A stretch of DNA of 64,000 bases from Tridacna crocea (lineage: Eukaryota; Mollusca; Bivalvia; Cardiida; Cardiidae): NCBI GenBank assembly GCA_943736015.1, contig OX031071.1:15224119-15288118 (forward strand), read 5' to 3'. Shown piece by piece: positions 31,476 through 42,739 of the stretch. The notes beneath the pieces are model-generated. The model saw only the letters and a program-made list of their open reading frames with translations. It did not search any database and was not told the origin of the DNA. Numbering within the stretch: the stretch's first letter is position 1; each line of letters begins with the position of its first letter. The translations under genes and the position numbers were made by a program.

Positions 31476-32879
31476 TTGGGGGCGGTGTTGAGGTTGGGGA
31501 TGTGAGACAAAAAATAGAAAGTGGGACAAATCAGCACGTCTGTCCCCATTATTGTTCCGGGTCGCCAAAACACGAAATACTTTGGTAAAAGGTTAAATAG
31601 CTGTCCAGTGTCTTCAGAGAGACAGGGACAGTCCATTTACTGATATTACAGCACTATTATCAAACCGTCTTTGTTGCGTTTACAGGCATGTTCCTATTGA
31701 CGAATAACTTCATGCTATAGATCATGAGCAAAAGAAACGTGGCTTCAGATCAAATTTCAAACCTTCCATACCGTCTTCACAAAATATTTATTCAAACTTC
31801 ATTTTGAGCATTTCAAGATGTGAAAAAAAAGGTAAAGAGTTAACTCGGTGTTCCTTTGATCTCGGTATCGCACTGCAGGGTGGGTGACCTTTAGAAGAGT
31901 TGTAATGTACTGTCTTCTTACAGATTTCCAAACATGTGTCACATTAAACTGACTCTTTGTATCTTTTTGTTTCATGTTAATTTACCCATGTGGTAATCAT
32001 TAATGGACGGGATTTTGAATTACACACAGGTTACAGAGGTTTCATTCTTAGTCTCTATATGCTCTTTATTTCAAAACGATCTCATAAAATGCATATTTTG
32101 TCTGTTTATGATTATTTTTTTTCAAAAGCAATACCACGAAATATTACTAAATTGTGTTAGAATTGGTTTCCTCTAGATTTTTTGCTATGTCATTTTCTTT
32201 TCAGTTTTGAATTTGTCCAAATTTAAAGGGTTTGCGAACGGGACATACAGCATTTGTCACTGAAAAAAAAATGCTTTGGATTAAAAGAAAATATGCGTTA
32301 TATCAAATGTAATCGGCAAATCGTCTATTGCATTGTATGCGGAAATCTGAAGGCAATTTGATTTGTCCTGCCGATCGACCAAATTCAAAGGAATCCTATA
32401 CGCGAAATTCAAAGTCAGTTCTTTTTAAGTAGGCTATGTAAAGTGCAAGCAAATGACAGGCAAATGGACGGACAGATAAACACACAGATACGAAAGACTT
32501 ATAGAATATTCATAAAATCAATCCCTAAATACAGCTATGCCTTCAAAATGGCAAAATACTTCTGAAACACCATTTTTTGTCGATTATACATTGTGACTAA
32601 ACGGGAAATAACCAAATTACTGTTCTACAAAGGAAGAGTATTCGGACAGTACAGTTATCCGAATTTCAAATCGCAATAAAAATTGATCTGGGGCCTTAAA
32701 ATCGGGCACACCCCTTTTTTTCGTTTTAGAAAAGTATTGTTTACATCATATAAAATTTTCAGACTTTCGTCCGGCGAGTAAACATTTTTGAGCTAACAGA
32801 CCGGACTATTAGTAGAACATGTTTGGAAAAAAGAGCAATGTTGCAAACTGTATTTTTTAAGATCACAATTCATAGAAGG

Positions 32880-33022
32880 AAATTGAACGTATTGCTGATG
32901 ACAAATATTACCTTAAACATGGAATTTGTCAAAAGAAGGTTCTCCTTTTCCCACAATCTTTTCAAAAGCTTTCTGTGTCAGTGGTCCTTGAAACTTTTGA
33001 TTGTTTGGTAATGGGTTAATTC
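32880..33022 (-). repeat. MITE-1, right half
   Basis: GGTTCTCCTTTTCCCACAAT to GTTTGGTAATGGGTTAA (TTAA at 33016-33019). Left half lost near the edge of the 29025-32808 element. Confidence 0.75.
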
Positions 33023-33611
33023 TCTAAACTTCACTTGAATTAGATAATGTGTTGAGATAAATTTTGTAAAGAATTTACTTGTTTCTCTGGAGTGGTTAAA
33101 ATTTGGATTTTTTTTTTTTTGTATTAACTTTAATTATCAATAGGTTGTACAAACACAACTTGAAAATATTGATATTGGCTGTTATGGACCAGGCTGTTTT
33201 GAAAGTGGGTCATTTTGATCCCCCTCCAAGCTAGAACTGGTCATTAGCCTACAGTTACTCACCAAATGACAAATTTACTCCTGGTGCAATGCTTAATTTG
33301 TATGAATTTGAATATTTGAAAATAATAAAACTCTGTTATAGAATTCTGAATCTGTCTAAAAAATGAAAATAGATATTTAAGTTGTATGCTCAAAACCCTT
33401 GTATTTTAAAAGTAAAATACCTGGGAAACCAGGAGATCTGAGTTCAAATCTCAGAGGGGGTCTGAGCTATTTTTGCTGCTGGAGTATCAGTTTTCTGATG
33501 CATCTTGATTCAGGTAATAATGTGAAAGGGAGAGTAAAACTAGTTACATGTAATTGCTAATTGAAATCAATAGGTAAAAGTACAGACCTAACAAATACAA
33601 CTTTTTCACAG
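33023..33611. other. No clear gene; possible SINE scrap
   Basis: AT-rich. 33420-33480 contains ATCTGAGTTCAAATCTCAGA, which resembles a tRNA B box, but no A box or tail is convincing. Confidence 0.35.
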
Positions 33612-33643
33612 GATTTACAACATGTATGGCTCGGAGAACTGGT
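33612..33643 (+). CDS. Candidate 32-bp micro-exon
   Basis: Acceptor ACAACTTTTTCACAG and donor GGT|GTAAGC bound a 32-base segment that can read DLQHVWLGELV. Its exit phase (two bases, GT) would complete a codon with the T that opens the exon at 39418. Very short, so weak on its own. Confidence 0.22.
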
Positions 33644-33716
33644 GTAAGCCTACCATAATTTCTTATATTCATTTTGACTATTCAATTTTTTAAGTGTAAC
33701 CTTTGAAAAACATTCC

Positions 33717-33918
33717 TTAACCCTTTACCAAACAACAAAATTTTAGACTGGTCCAAATTGAAAGCACTTGCAGATGACAAAAAAAAAATGTAACTCAAAA
33801 TTTGAAATTTGTTTCAAGCAGGTGGAAAACATTGTGGGAGAAGGAGAAAATGCTGGGTTACCAGCATTTTCTCCTCTCCCCACAATGTTTTCAAAAGGGA
33901 CTATTTGGTAAAGGTTAA
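33717..33918 (-). mobile_element. MITE-1, reverse, 3' internal deletion
   Basis: 202 bp, TTAACCCTTTACCAAACAAC to ATTTGGTAAAGGTTAA. The palindrome carries one inserted G at the centre (ATGCTGGGTTACCAGCAT). The segment normally between TTTTCAAAAGG and the right terminus is mostly gone. Confidence 0.87.
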
Positions 33919-34174
33919 GTCATACCAAACATAGGGCAATTGTTGAACCATAAAAAAAATATATAAACAAGCTTCTCATAACATGGCTTCTTTAGACACT
34001 CTTTTCATACAATTGGATGATCTCATCATTTGTAAGATGCTTTGTTGGGTATGTATTTTTCTTTCCCTTTTTTTTTTCAGAGATTTTAGGTTGGCTAACA
34101 AGATATCCTTGCTTATTTTGAATTCTTGTACATGTATATTCATTACTGGATGAGGGTATTTTTTGCTTTTTGAT

Positions 34175-35665
34175 CCTTTACCACACATTCCCGAATTTTA
34201 ACAACCCCAAGAACAAAGCTGTCTGAAAATACATGTACTGCGGAAAAAGAAGAAAATGCTGAATAACAGCATTGCTCTTTTTAGCTCACCTGAGCACAAC
34301 ATGCTCAAGGGGAGTTTTTAGGATCACCCGGTGTCCGTCGTCAACAATTCTTTAAACATCAACTCCTCCTAAACCGCTGGGCCAATTTGGACCAAACTTG
34401 GCTGGATTGTTCCTTGGGAGGTCCTCTTTAAATAGTGTTCACAGAATTTGATTACGTCAAAAACTTTGGTTGCCATGGCAACCATATGGAATTTTCAAAG
34501 AAATTCTTTAGAAATCTTCTTCTCTGAAACCGCTGGCCAGATTTTAAAATGATTTCAAAGGGATGTTCCTTGGGTAACCTTTTTCAAAAATTGTTCGCGA
34601 AATTTTGATCCGTCAAGAAATATGGGTCTGGTGAACGGGGGCTACTTGCACTGTACAGAAATGAAGAAATTCTTAAAAATTCTTCTTCTCTGAAACAGCT
34701 GGTCAGATTTTGAAATAATTTCTCAGGGATGTTCTTTGGGTGACCCTTTTCAAAAACTGTTCGCGAAATTTTGTTACATCGAGAAACATGGCTCTGGTGA
34801 ATGGGGGCTACTTGCACTATACAGAAATGAAGAAATTCTTGAAAATTCTTCTTCTCTAAAACCGCTGGTCAGATTTTAAAATAATTTCAGAGAGATGTTC
34901 CTTGAGTGACCCTTTTCAAAAACTCTATGTGAAATCTTGACCCATTAAGAAACATGGCTCTGGTAAATGGGGGCTACTCGCACTATATGGAAATGAAGAA
35001 ATTCTTGAAACCCTTCTTCTCTGAAACCGCTGGTCAGATTTTAGAATAATTTCACCGCAATGTTCCTTGAGTGACCCTTTTCAAAGATTGTTCGCAAAAT
35101 TTTGATCCCTCAAGAAACATGGCTCTGGTGAATGGGGGTTACTTGCATTATATAGACATGAAGAAATTATTGAAAATTCTTCTTCTCTGAAACCGCTGGC
35201 CACATTTTTAGATAGTTTCACAGGGATGTTACTTGAATGACCCTTTTCAAAAATTGTTTGTTGAATTGTGATTTATCAAGAAACATGGCTCTGGCGAATG
35301 GGGGCTACTTGCACTATACAGAAAAGAGGAAATTCTTAAAAATTCTTCTTTTCTGAAACTGATGGTCAGATTTTGAAATGAATTTTACTGGTGACCTTTT
35401 GAAAATTGCTTGGCAAAATAATAATTTTGTTTCCAATATTTCAATACCTTTAAAAAAAAAAAAAAAAAAAAATAGGCTATGGTCCTCTCAAAAATTCAGG
35501 TGAGCAATCCAGGGCCATCTTGAACCTCTTGTTTCCTCATTGTCATCTACCATTTTAAAAGCAAATCTTATCACTTGAGCCATGTGTTTAGTTTTTCCTC
35601 TATAAATGCTCTGATTAACGACAAGTACCGGTAAACAAAATGTATCATGTCATAGAGGCCAAAGG
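34175..35665 (+). mobile_element. MITE-1 split by a tandem-core element
   Basis: The left part 34175-34282 ends at AACAGCATTGCTCTTTTT. The right part 35532-35665 resumes with TTTCCTCATTGTCATCTACC and the TTATCACTTGAGCCATGTG segment of the right half. The element between (34283-35531) inserted in the T run of the right palindrome arm. Confidence 0.75.
34283..35531 (+). mobile_element. Pearl/DINE-like element, tandem core of ~170 bp
   Basis: Head AGCTCACCTGAGCACAACAT, then GTGTCCGTCGT, TCCTCCTAAACCGCTGGGCC and GGTTGCCATGGCAACC. The core has about five units of roughly 170 bp (TCTTCTTCTCTGAAACCGCT, ATGGCTCTGGTGAATGGGGG). The tail is TTCAGGTGAGCAATCCAGGG ending CTCTTG. The 10-bp sequence GCTCACCTGA recurs inverted near the tail. 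A non-coding element with a subterminal inverted repeat, minisatellite core and T-run target matches the pearl/DINE-1 (Helentron-associated) type; that assignment is inference. Confidence 0.82.
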
Positions 35666-36208
35666 ATAAGCTTAACCCTTTCCCAAACGACAGATTTTGG
35701 ACCAGACAAAATTGAAAGCAGATTTTGCAGATGACATTAACAGTTGCTAAAAAGATGATTTTTCTATATGATAGGGTATAGTCCGGCATGGAAACGTGGA
35801 ATATCACCCAAAGCATGCAATAGCGTCTATAGAAGATGTTTTTGCATTTTTTGAAAGAGGATACATAGTACATTACAAAACCAAGTGATGCCAGTCTGGC
35901 ATCCTTGGGCAACTTGCTAGAAACAAGATGGCGTCCAAGATGGCGGCTAAAATGATTTTCACATAAAATGGACACATATTACACACTATATCGTTTCTAA
36001 ATTTCTCTCAGATGGTCTTGAAAAAAGTGAAATTAAAGTATATACATCCTTGAACATGATATTACAACATCATCTATTCGATGTATCCCAAAGGGACATA
36101 ATCATATTGAAAAAGAGCACTTTTAGTACACCTTAAATTTCTCAACTGAACATCTGCATCCAAAGAGCAAAATGTATCTTACAGTTGTTATGGGAGGGAG
36201 TATATGTA

Positions 36209-36256
36209 GCCGGGTACAGGTATTTAGTGATACATCACCAAGTATCTGTACCCGGC
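36209..36256. repeat. Small palindrome in left arm
   Basis: AGCCGGGTACAGGTATTTAG opposed by CAAGTATCTGTACCCGGCC around a short loop. It is not obvious in the right arm, so it is probably a later insertion. Confidence 0.6.
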
Positions 36257-36272
36257 CACGGCGGGGAATCAC

Positions 36273-36443
36273 ATGACACAACAACAACAACGACGGACAT
36301 TTAATGAAATTCCCCCGCTTGAGATAAGAAAATCTTCAATAATTCCGTTAATACGTGAACGATTGGAATTTGGTTTGAAGCAGAGAAGGCAGAAAAACGC
36401 CAGGGGTTTGATGGATGTGGAAGATCTTTTAAACAACACCTGA
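36273..36443 (+). CDS. 56-residue poly-Q peptide in left arm of TAGTCCGG element
   Basis: ATG to TGA, reading MTQQQQRRTFNEIPPLEIRK, then SSIIPLIRERLEFGLKQRRQ and KNARGLMDVEDLLNNT. It is basic with a likely amphipathic helix (IIPLIRERLEFGL) and starts inside a CAA run. A diverged version is encoded, also reading inward, in the right arm (38815-38629), so the peptide pattern predates divergence of the arms. No family was recognised. It may be the first exon of a lost autonomous protein. Confidence 0.5.
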   Translation: MTQQQQRRTFNEIPPLEIRKSSIIPLIRERLEFGLKQRRQKNARGLMDVEDLLNNT

Positions 36444-37609
36444 TAAATAAGTTCTTGACGAGCAAACTGATTTTTAGCCTGGATAACGTTCACGTCAAAA
36501 ATAAATAAAACACGCAAACAGGCCACATTTCTTCTTTCAGTGCTTATTGTGTTCCCATATGCATAAAATTTGAAGAGCATGAATAAAAAGTCTCGTCACT
36601 ATCAATAATTTTTTCATTTGAATACGATTTTCTAGGTAAACATTGTTATTTTCTAAAATGATATAGTTCACGTCAGGAAATTTTTATGGTAACGTTCACG
36701 TCATAAGTAGAATACAGAATATACATATTTCATCATCTTAGTTTCGTCATGTTGTCTTGAATATCATGTTAATGCATACTTAGAATTATGAAATTATCTT
36801 GATTTTAGCCATATTTAAATGTGTTATGTGTCGTATGTAGCTGTTGAAAGCATGTACAAAATGTATTCTTATTTACTACTGATTACACGTTGGGGTCCTA
36901 CTAAAATACGCCATGGAGAATTTATACGCCATGGATACTCCATGAAAGTTTTTGCACGCCACAGCTGTTCCATAGAAGTGAAATAATATATTTACTAGTA
37001 AAATACATTGATATATGCATTTTACATAACATATTAATGTTTCATCAATACAAAAATCGTACTTTGCAAGATATTTGCCTTTGAAATTGTGATAAATAAC
37101 AAAGGGGGAAAACTGTTATGACATAAGTATGAGATATGAAACTTTGCTCGCCAGAGCAATAATATATCGATTGAAAAGGACAAAAAATTATCATGATTGT
37201 GTAAATATGCTATATTTCTAGTGTGGTTCAATCTCAATGCGTAATATATCATAATTACTGTGAAATTTCTCTTTCTTTACACAAGAAGATCGGGAGATTA
37301 CGTAGTTTCGGCACGCCATCGGAGAATTTCCTCGCCAGAGAGTTTCAGCAAAAATACGAGTAAATTACTATAAATATTTGTTTTATTGGTTATTTATTAC
37401 TCTATGTTTAAATTTCAATAAGATTTATTTTGTATATTTCAGGAAATTCTAAATTACAAATTAACCTGTTCAACGAGTGAAACAAGGGAAGTAATACCGT
37501 ATTTATTAACAGGGGAAACAATCCATACGTTTTCGAACACACAAGATATTCATAATGTGTACTCAATATATGATTATAACTCACACTTTCTGAAACAAAA
37601 CCTGAAATC

Positions 37610-37770
37610 ATCTGACAATGAGAAAGAAAGCCTGTGAAAGAATCGTGGGGAAATGCCTTTTAAAAAATCATGCAAAAGTGAAAAAAAAAACTGGTAACCA
37701 GTAGTAACCAGTATTTTCTCCTTTTTCCGCAATGTTTTTCCTATATTCTCAAAACAAATTTCGATAGATA
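37610..37770 (+). repeat. MITE-1 remnant inside TAGTCCGG element
   Basis: GACAATGAGAAAGAAAGCCT, AACTGGTAACCAGTAGTAAC and TTTCCGCAATGTTTTTCC; the palindrome centre is duplicated (TAACCAGTAGTAACCAG). Confidence 0.65.
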
Positions 37771-38628
37771 TGCTTTTAGTTTTTGTATAAAGAACAAGAC
37801 GAAATATTAGTTCTTTTCTCTATTAGTATTACAGATATCCATACTGTTGATAAAGAATTATTGCAAACAATACACAAATCTAGCATATAGTCTAGTTAAA
37901 TTTTGTACACAGTACATGATTTTGGAAATTTTACGAAAGGGAGGCAAAGTTCAAATACATTAACTTGACTGTTACAACTCACAGCTGCTCCACAACAACA
38001 AATTTTAAATCCTAGGATGAAGACTTGACTAAAATACATGGCATTATCTGGAAGCATATATATTTGGAAAAAGCTGTGCATGATAAAAAAAAAATCACTA
38101 TGTATATACTCATTAATCAATTTCTTAACTGTTTGGTTAAGGTCAGGGGATTTTCCATAGTGACTAATCAAAATAAAAGCATGTTGGCTTTATTTCTATA
38201 TATAATAGTTAATAAATGCATACATGTATTAATTTTTATCTGGTTATCTAAATCAATTCTGCATGTTATATGACTGCAAGTTATATGCATATTTGATTTA
38301 CTCTCTCTCTCCTTTTAAATCACACCAGTATTCATGATAGAACTATTTTATTATGAAATGCTACTTATGACGTGAACGCTATTATAAAAAAAAAATTCTT
38401 GACGTGAACTACATCATTTTTTAAAATAACGTTGTTTACTTAGAAAATCGTATTCTAATAAAGAATATTGATAGTGACAATACTTTTCATACATGCTCTC
38501 CATATTTTATGCATACGGGAACACAATAAATGCACTAAAACGAGAACAGTGGCCTGTTTGTGCGTTTTATTTAATTTCGACGTAAACGTTATCCAGGGTA
38601 AAAATTTGTTTGCTCATCAATAACTTTT

Positions 38629-38815
38629 TTATCGGGTGTTGTTTAAAAGATCTACCAAATCCAGCAAGTCCCTAGCGTTTTTCCATCTTACCTGGTTCAA
38701 AATAAATTCCAATCGGTCACGTATTGACAGAATTATTGAAGATTTTTTTACCTTAAGCGAGGGAATATCTTCAAACGTCCGCCATTGTTGTTGTTGTTGT
38801 TGTCATCACTTGTCA
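38629..38815 (-). pseudogene. Right-arm version of the poly-Q peptide
   Basis: The minus frame reads QQQQQQWRTFEDIPSLKVKK, then SSIILSIRDRLEFILNQ and WKNARDLLDLVDLLNNT, and ends TAA at 38629. An ATG is present, but a shift in the CAA run puts it out of frame. Conserved positions with the left arm include RTF, IP-L, KSSII, IR-RLEF, KNAR-L and DLLNNT. Confidence 0.55.
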
Positions 38816-39417
38816 GTTTATTTGTTTATGCATAGTTTTCCACTGTAGCAATGGATCTACTGAAATCAATGGTAAAGTTAACTGCAATTTTCATTTCATT
38901 TTTGCTTTTACTCCAACACATTTTACCTGCTTTTGGCGGCTATCTTGGATTTTTGGCGGCCATTTTGATTTCTTTTTTTAATTTGCTTTTATTGCATATT
39001 GATGAAAAATCTTAGCTAAGATTTTTCTCAAGTTTAAATGCCATCTTTTAAACAATTTATAAATATATATTAGAAGATATATGACAAAAACCCTTATTTT
39101 GTCGGCCATCTTGGATTTTGGTGGCCATCTTGAATTGCCCAATGATGCCAATCTGGCATCATCCAGATTTCAAATCAGGATACCAATACCTACTTATTTC
39201 TGCAAAAATATTTTCTATAGACGCTATTGCACGGTCATCTTAGATTCATGCCGGACTAGTAGAAAACATTGTGGGAAAAGGAGAAAATGCTGGTTACCAG
39301 CATTTTCTCCTTTTCCCACAATGTTTTCAAAAGGCTTCTATTTCTGACCCGTAAAAACCAGAGATTGTTTGGGAAAAGGTTAAGCTTTCTTCATAAACTT
39401 GACACAATAATTTCAGT

Positions 39418-39543
39418 ACCTATGGTTCATACTCATGCCTGACAGTTTACGAAGTCTGCTACATATTGATCTTGGCTTTTCCAGTGTTAGTTTTAACATT
39501 TCAGGTTGTTCATCGATGGATTTGGATTTTCAGGATGTTCTAA
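39418..39543 (+). CDS. Candidate terminal host exon, C-terminal membrane segment
   Basis: Follows acceptor CACAATAATTTCAG. In the frame entered by a single base it reads TYGSYSCLTVYEVCYILILA, then FPVLVLTFQVVHRWIWIFRM-F and TAA (39541). This gives a 20-residue hydrophobic helix followed by a basic tail, as in a membrane protein's C-terminus. Another frame is also open (RSLLHIDLGFSSVSFNISG to a TAA at 39579), so the choice is uncertain. The first reading is phase-compatible with the micro-exon at 33612. Confidence 0.38.
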   Translation, partial: TYGSYSCLTVYEVCYILILAFPVLVLTFQVVHRWIWIFRMF

Positions 39544-39804
39544 AGATTGTAAAACTGACATCGAGTCAGAAAAAAATATAAATTTTTAATATTTTTTTGT
39601 ATTGAACAGAGAGCAATGTTTAAAGCTACAGCTTCTGCTGAAGAAATAGAGCTATAATCTGTTAGTCTTCTTTTGGCAGTTTCTTCTTTGTGTACCAAAG
39701 CACAACCAACTTGGTCAGTATAACTTGAAATGTAATCTTTATACTGTGATTGATTTCTAAAACTTTATTTTGATAAAATAAGGATTTGTAACCGATTTTT
39801 TATT

Positions 39805-41079
39805 AGCTCACCAGAGCACAACGTGCTCAAGGGGAGCTTTTAGGATCACCCGGTGTCCGTCGTGCGTCAGTGCGTCGTCAACAATTCTTTAAACACCAAC
39901 TCCTCCTAAACCGCTGGGCCAATTTGGACCAAACTTAGCTGGAATGTTCCTTGGGAAGTCCTCTTTAAAAATTGTTCACAGAATTTGATTCAATTAAAAA
40001 CTCTGGTTGCCATGGCAACCAAATGGAATTTTTAAGCAAATTCTTTAAAAATCTTCTCCTCTGAAACCGCAGGGCAGATTTTGAAATGATTTGACAGAGA
40101 TGTTCCTTGGGTAACCCTTTTCAAAAATTGTTCGTGAAATTTTGATCCGTCAAAAAATGTGGCTCTGGTGAATGGGGGCTACTTGCACTATACAGAAATG
40201 AAGTAATTCTTAAAAATTCTTCTTCTCTGAAACTGCTGATCAGATTTTGAAATAATTTCACAGAGATGTTCTTTGGGTGACCCTTTTCAAAAATTGTTCG
40301 CGAAATTTTGATTCGTCAAGATACCCGGCTCTGGTGAATGGGGGCTTCTTGCACTATACGGAAATGAAGGAATTCTTAAAAATTCTTCTTCTCTGAAACC
40401 GCTGGTCAGATTTTGAAATAATTTCACAGAGATGTTCTTTGGGTGACCCTTTTCAAAATTTGTTCGCTAAATTTTGATCCGTCAAGATACACGGCTCTGG
40501 TGAATGGGGGCTACTTGCACTATATGGAAATGAAGACATTCTTAAAAATTCTTCTACTCTGAAACTGTTGGTCAGATTTCAAAATAATTTCACAGAGATG
40601 TTCCTTGGATGACCCTTTTCAAAAAGTGTTGCAAAATTTTGATCAATCAAGAAACATGGCTCTGGTGAATGGGGGCTTCTTGCACTGTATGGCCATGAAG
40701 AAATTCTTTAAAATTCTTCTTCTCTGAAACGGCTGATCAGATTTTGAAATAATCTCACAGAAACGTTCCTTTGGTAACCCTTTTCAAAAATTGTTCGCAA
40801 AATGCGAACTTGTCTAGAAACATGGATCTGGTGAATGGGGGCCACTTGCACTAGTTATTTGTTCTTTAAAATTCTTTTTCTCTAAACAAAAATTGCTCGA
40901 GAAATTTTGATCCATCAAGAAACATGGCTGTGATGGCTGTGGGCTATTTACACTATATTAACATGAAGAAATTCTTGAAAATTCTTCTTGTCTAAAATGG
41001 CTGATTAGATTTTGAAAAAAATGGCTATGGTTCTCTCAGAAATCCAGGGGAGCAATCCAGGGCCATCTTGGCCCTCTTG
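39805..41079 (+). mobile_element. Pearl/DINE-like element, same family as 34283
   Basis: Head AGCTCACCAGAGCACAACGT with CGTGCGTCAGTGCGTCGTC. The core has about six 170-bp units (GAAATGAAGAAATTCTT, TTCAAAAATTGTTCGCGAAA). The tail CCAGGGCCATCTTGGCCC forms a hairpin and ends CTCTTG before TTT. The last units are eroded (40860-41020). Confidence 0.85.
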
Positions 41080-41409
41080 TTTACATTTAAATCAAAAATA
41101 GTATTTGGTGGATCTATGTTCCACTGCTCTTTCACAGGAAGTTGAAAGGGCTTAATTCTTTACATTTATGTTTGATTCTTTAAGAAGAGGTTCAATTCGT
41201 AGACCAAGTGGTTTATTTTAGGAATCTTGTTTCTAAAACAAGCTTTATTTACATTTTTTTTCCTCAATAAGACAAAGATCTTTTTTTACATTTCTACAGT
41301 ATGTAGTTAGTTAGCATCCTTAGCACTCGTCACAACTGAGCCGATTTCGTATGTATCTAAACTCGTCCTTTCCATTTGAACTGAGAATCACGTGATTCTA
41401 TATACCAGT
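41080..41409. other. No recognisable gene
   Basis: AT-rich flank between the tandem-core element and the LINE fragment. Confidence 0.4.
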
Positions 41410-42480
41410 ATAGTGCTCCAAAGCACTTTTTGAAAGAGTATTTTGTTTGGTGGATTAAAAATGTCATTCTATATCGGATTCTTTGTATTTGAAGCTAGTA
41501 TAGTTATGTACTGTAAGGATAGTTTTTTCCTTCTATCATATAAGGATGGTTCCAGGGCCTCTGAGTACAAACTTGTGACAGGTGACGTTCAGAAAGCTCC
41601 GAAAGCTAACCGAAGACCCTGATGATAAACATTGTCCAATTTTTTTATGTACTTTCGTGCAGAGCAATATATAATACATCCATAATTCAGTTTTGAGGGT
41701 ATTAAAGATATGTATAGATTCAAAAGAGTTTTCTTATTTCCTCCCCAGTCAAAATGGGAAAGTACTTTTAAAACATTTAAAGTTTTTTGACATTTCGGTT
41801 TAAAGCGTTAATATGTAGAATGAAGGAAAGTTTTTTGTCAAAGATAACTCCTAAAAATTTTACTTGATCTACTATTGGAACTGGACTGAAATATATTTTC
41901 AATGATGGATCCAAGTGCAACCTGCAACCTTGGCAGAAGTCTACACAGTTTGTCTTTGTCTTTGAAAATTTTAAACCATTTTCTATGGTCCATTTTTCAG
42001 TTTTGTCTAAATTGTTTTGAAGCTTAGTTTCAATTGTTTTGGTATCTTTGACCTGTAACATATTAAAAAATCATCCACATATAAGGAACAGTTCACAACG
42101 TCATCTAAACATTTTACAATATTTTTAATCTTGATATTGAATATGGTAGGTGAGAGGATACTTCCTTGAGGAACTCCCTGTTCTTGGTCATAGTCCTCAG
42201 AAAAAGATGTGCCTACCTTAACTTTGAAACATGTATTTGATAAAAAGTTTGAAATGAACTTAGGTAGATTTCCCCTCAATCGAAATTTATGAATGTCTTT
42301 TAAGATACCATGTTTCCACGTGGTGTCATAAACTTTTTCTAGATGAAAAAAAATACGGCAACTACATGTACATCTTGTTTCTTATAAAAGATTCTAATCA
42401 TACCAATTGATCTGTCATGCTTCTGATTTTTATGTTTTTGTAAGACAGGATTGACATTGTGATAGGATCCATTCCTTTCT
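41410..42480 (-). pseudogene. Jockey-like LINE reverse transcriptase fragment
   Basis: Reading the minus strand from 42480: a degraded FFHLEKVYDTTWKHGILKD (palm motif A), then RGNLPKFISNFLSN, EQGVPQGSILSPTIFNIKIK and CSLYVDDFLICYRSK, the YVDD active site. After a frameshift near 42040 come ENGLKFSKTKTNCVDFCQ and VKFLGVIFDKKLSF. Further stops and shifts lead to TSPVTSLYSEALEPSL near 41560. The motif order is that of the RT domain of jockey-type non-LTR retrotransposons. The endonuclease and 3' end are missing and several stops are present, so it is dead. Confidence 0.9.
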
Positions 42481-42739
42481 CACAGCTGTCCCTGATCATT
42501 GTTTTGAAAATGGTTATGGTAAAGTAGCCAGTGACTTGGAAAGAAGATTATGCAAAGTAATGATAAAAAGAAACTCATGAATAGCATAGATAGGTAGTAG
42601 GTACAATGACTGCCATGACATCAATTAATCTATGTTGAAAACGGTATTAAACACCATAAGATTGATTAATCTTATCCAGATTATACATGTTCTCAAAATT
42701 GTTTTAACGTTGCTGAAGATATTAACTTATCCTGCCAAA

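Larger units (their letters stand above)
29025..32808. mobile_element. 3.8-kb TAGTCCGG element, 3-bp TSD
   Basis: Inverted termini of about 190 bp begin TAGTCCGGTCTGTTA on the left and end TAACAGACCGGACTA on the right. They are flanked by TTA on each side (29022-29024, 32809-32811). Inner arm landmarks (GTGCCCGATTTTA, GTCCGAATACTCTTCCTTTG) appear in both arms. The interior carries a MITE-3, MITE-1 remnants and a fold-back element (30838-31264) but no recognisable transposase. The terminal sequence and duplication length link it to 35779-39258. Confidence 0.8.
35779..39258. mobile_element. 3.5-kb TAGTCCGG element, 3-bp TSD, long arms
   Basis: Ends TAGTCCGGCATG and CATGCCGGACTA, flanked by GTA on both sides (35776-35778, 39259-39261) within a MITE-1. 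The arms are inverted and about 900 bp long (left to ~36720, right from ~38360), diverged but alignable. Landmarks: TGCAATAGCGTCTATAGAA, GATGCCAGTCTGGCATC, a CAA/TTG run and GTTCACGTCA. Each arm contains the same short poly-Q peptide. The middle (36720-38360) has no recognisable gene. The 3-bp duplication is compatible with PIF/Harbinger-, CACTA- or Academ-type elements. Confidence 0.85.
35672..39384 (-). mobile_element. MITE-1 split by a 3.5-kb element
   Basis: 35672-35778 (TTAACCCTTTCCCAAACGAC to ATGATAGGGTA) and 39259-39384 (GTAGAAAACATTGTGGG to GGGAAAAGGTTAA) are the two parts of one copy. Joining them with loss of one GTA restores the GATAGGGTAGAAAAC seen in uninterrupted copies (49753). 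Confidence 0.9.
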
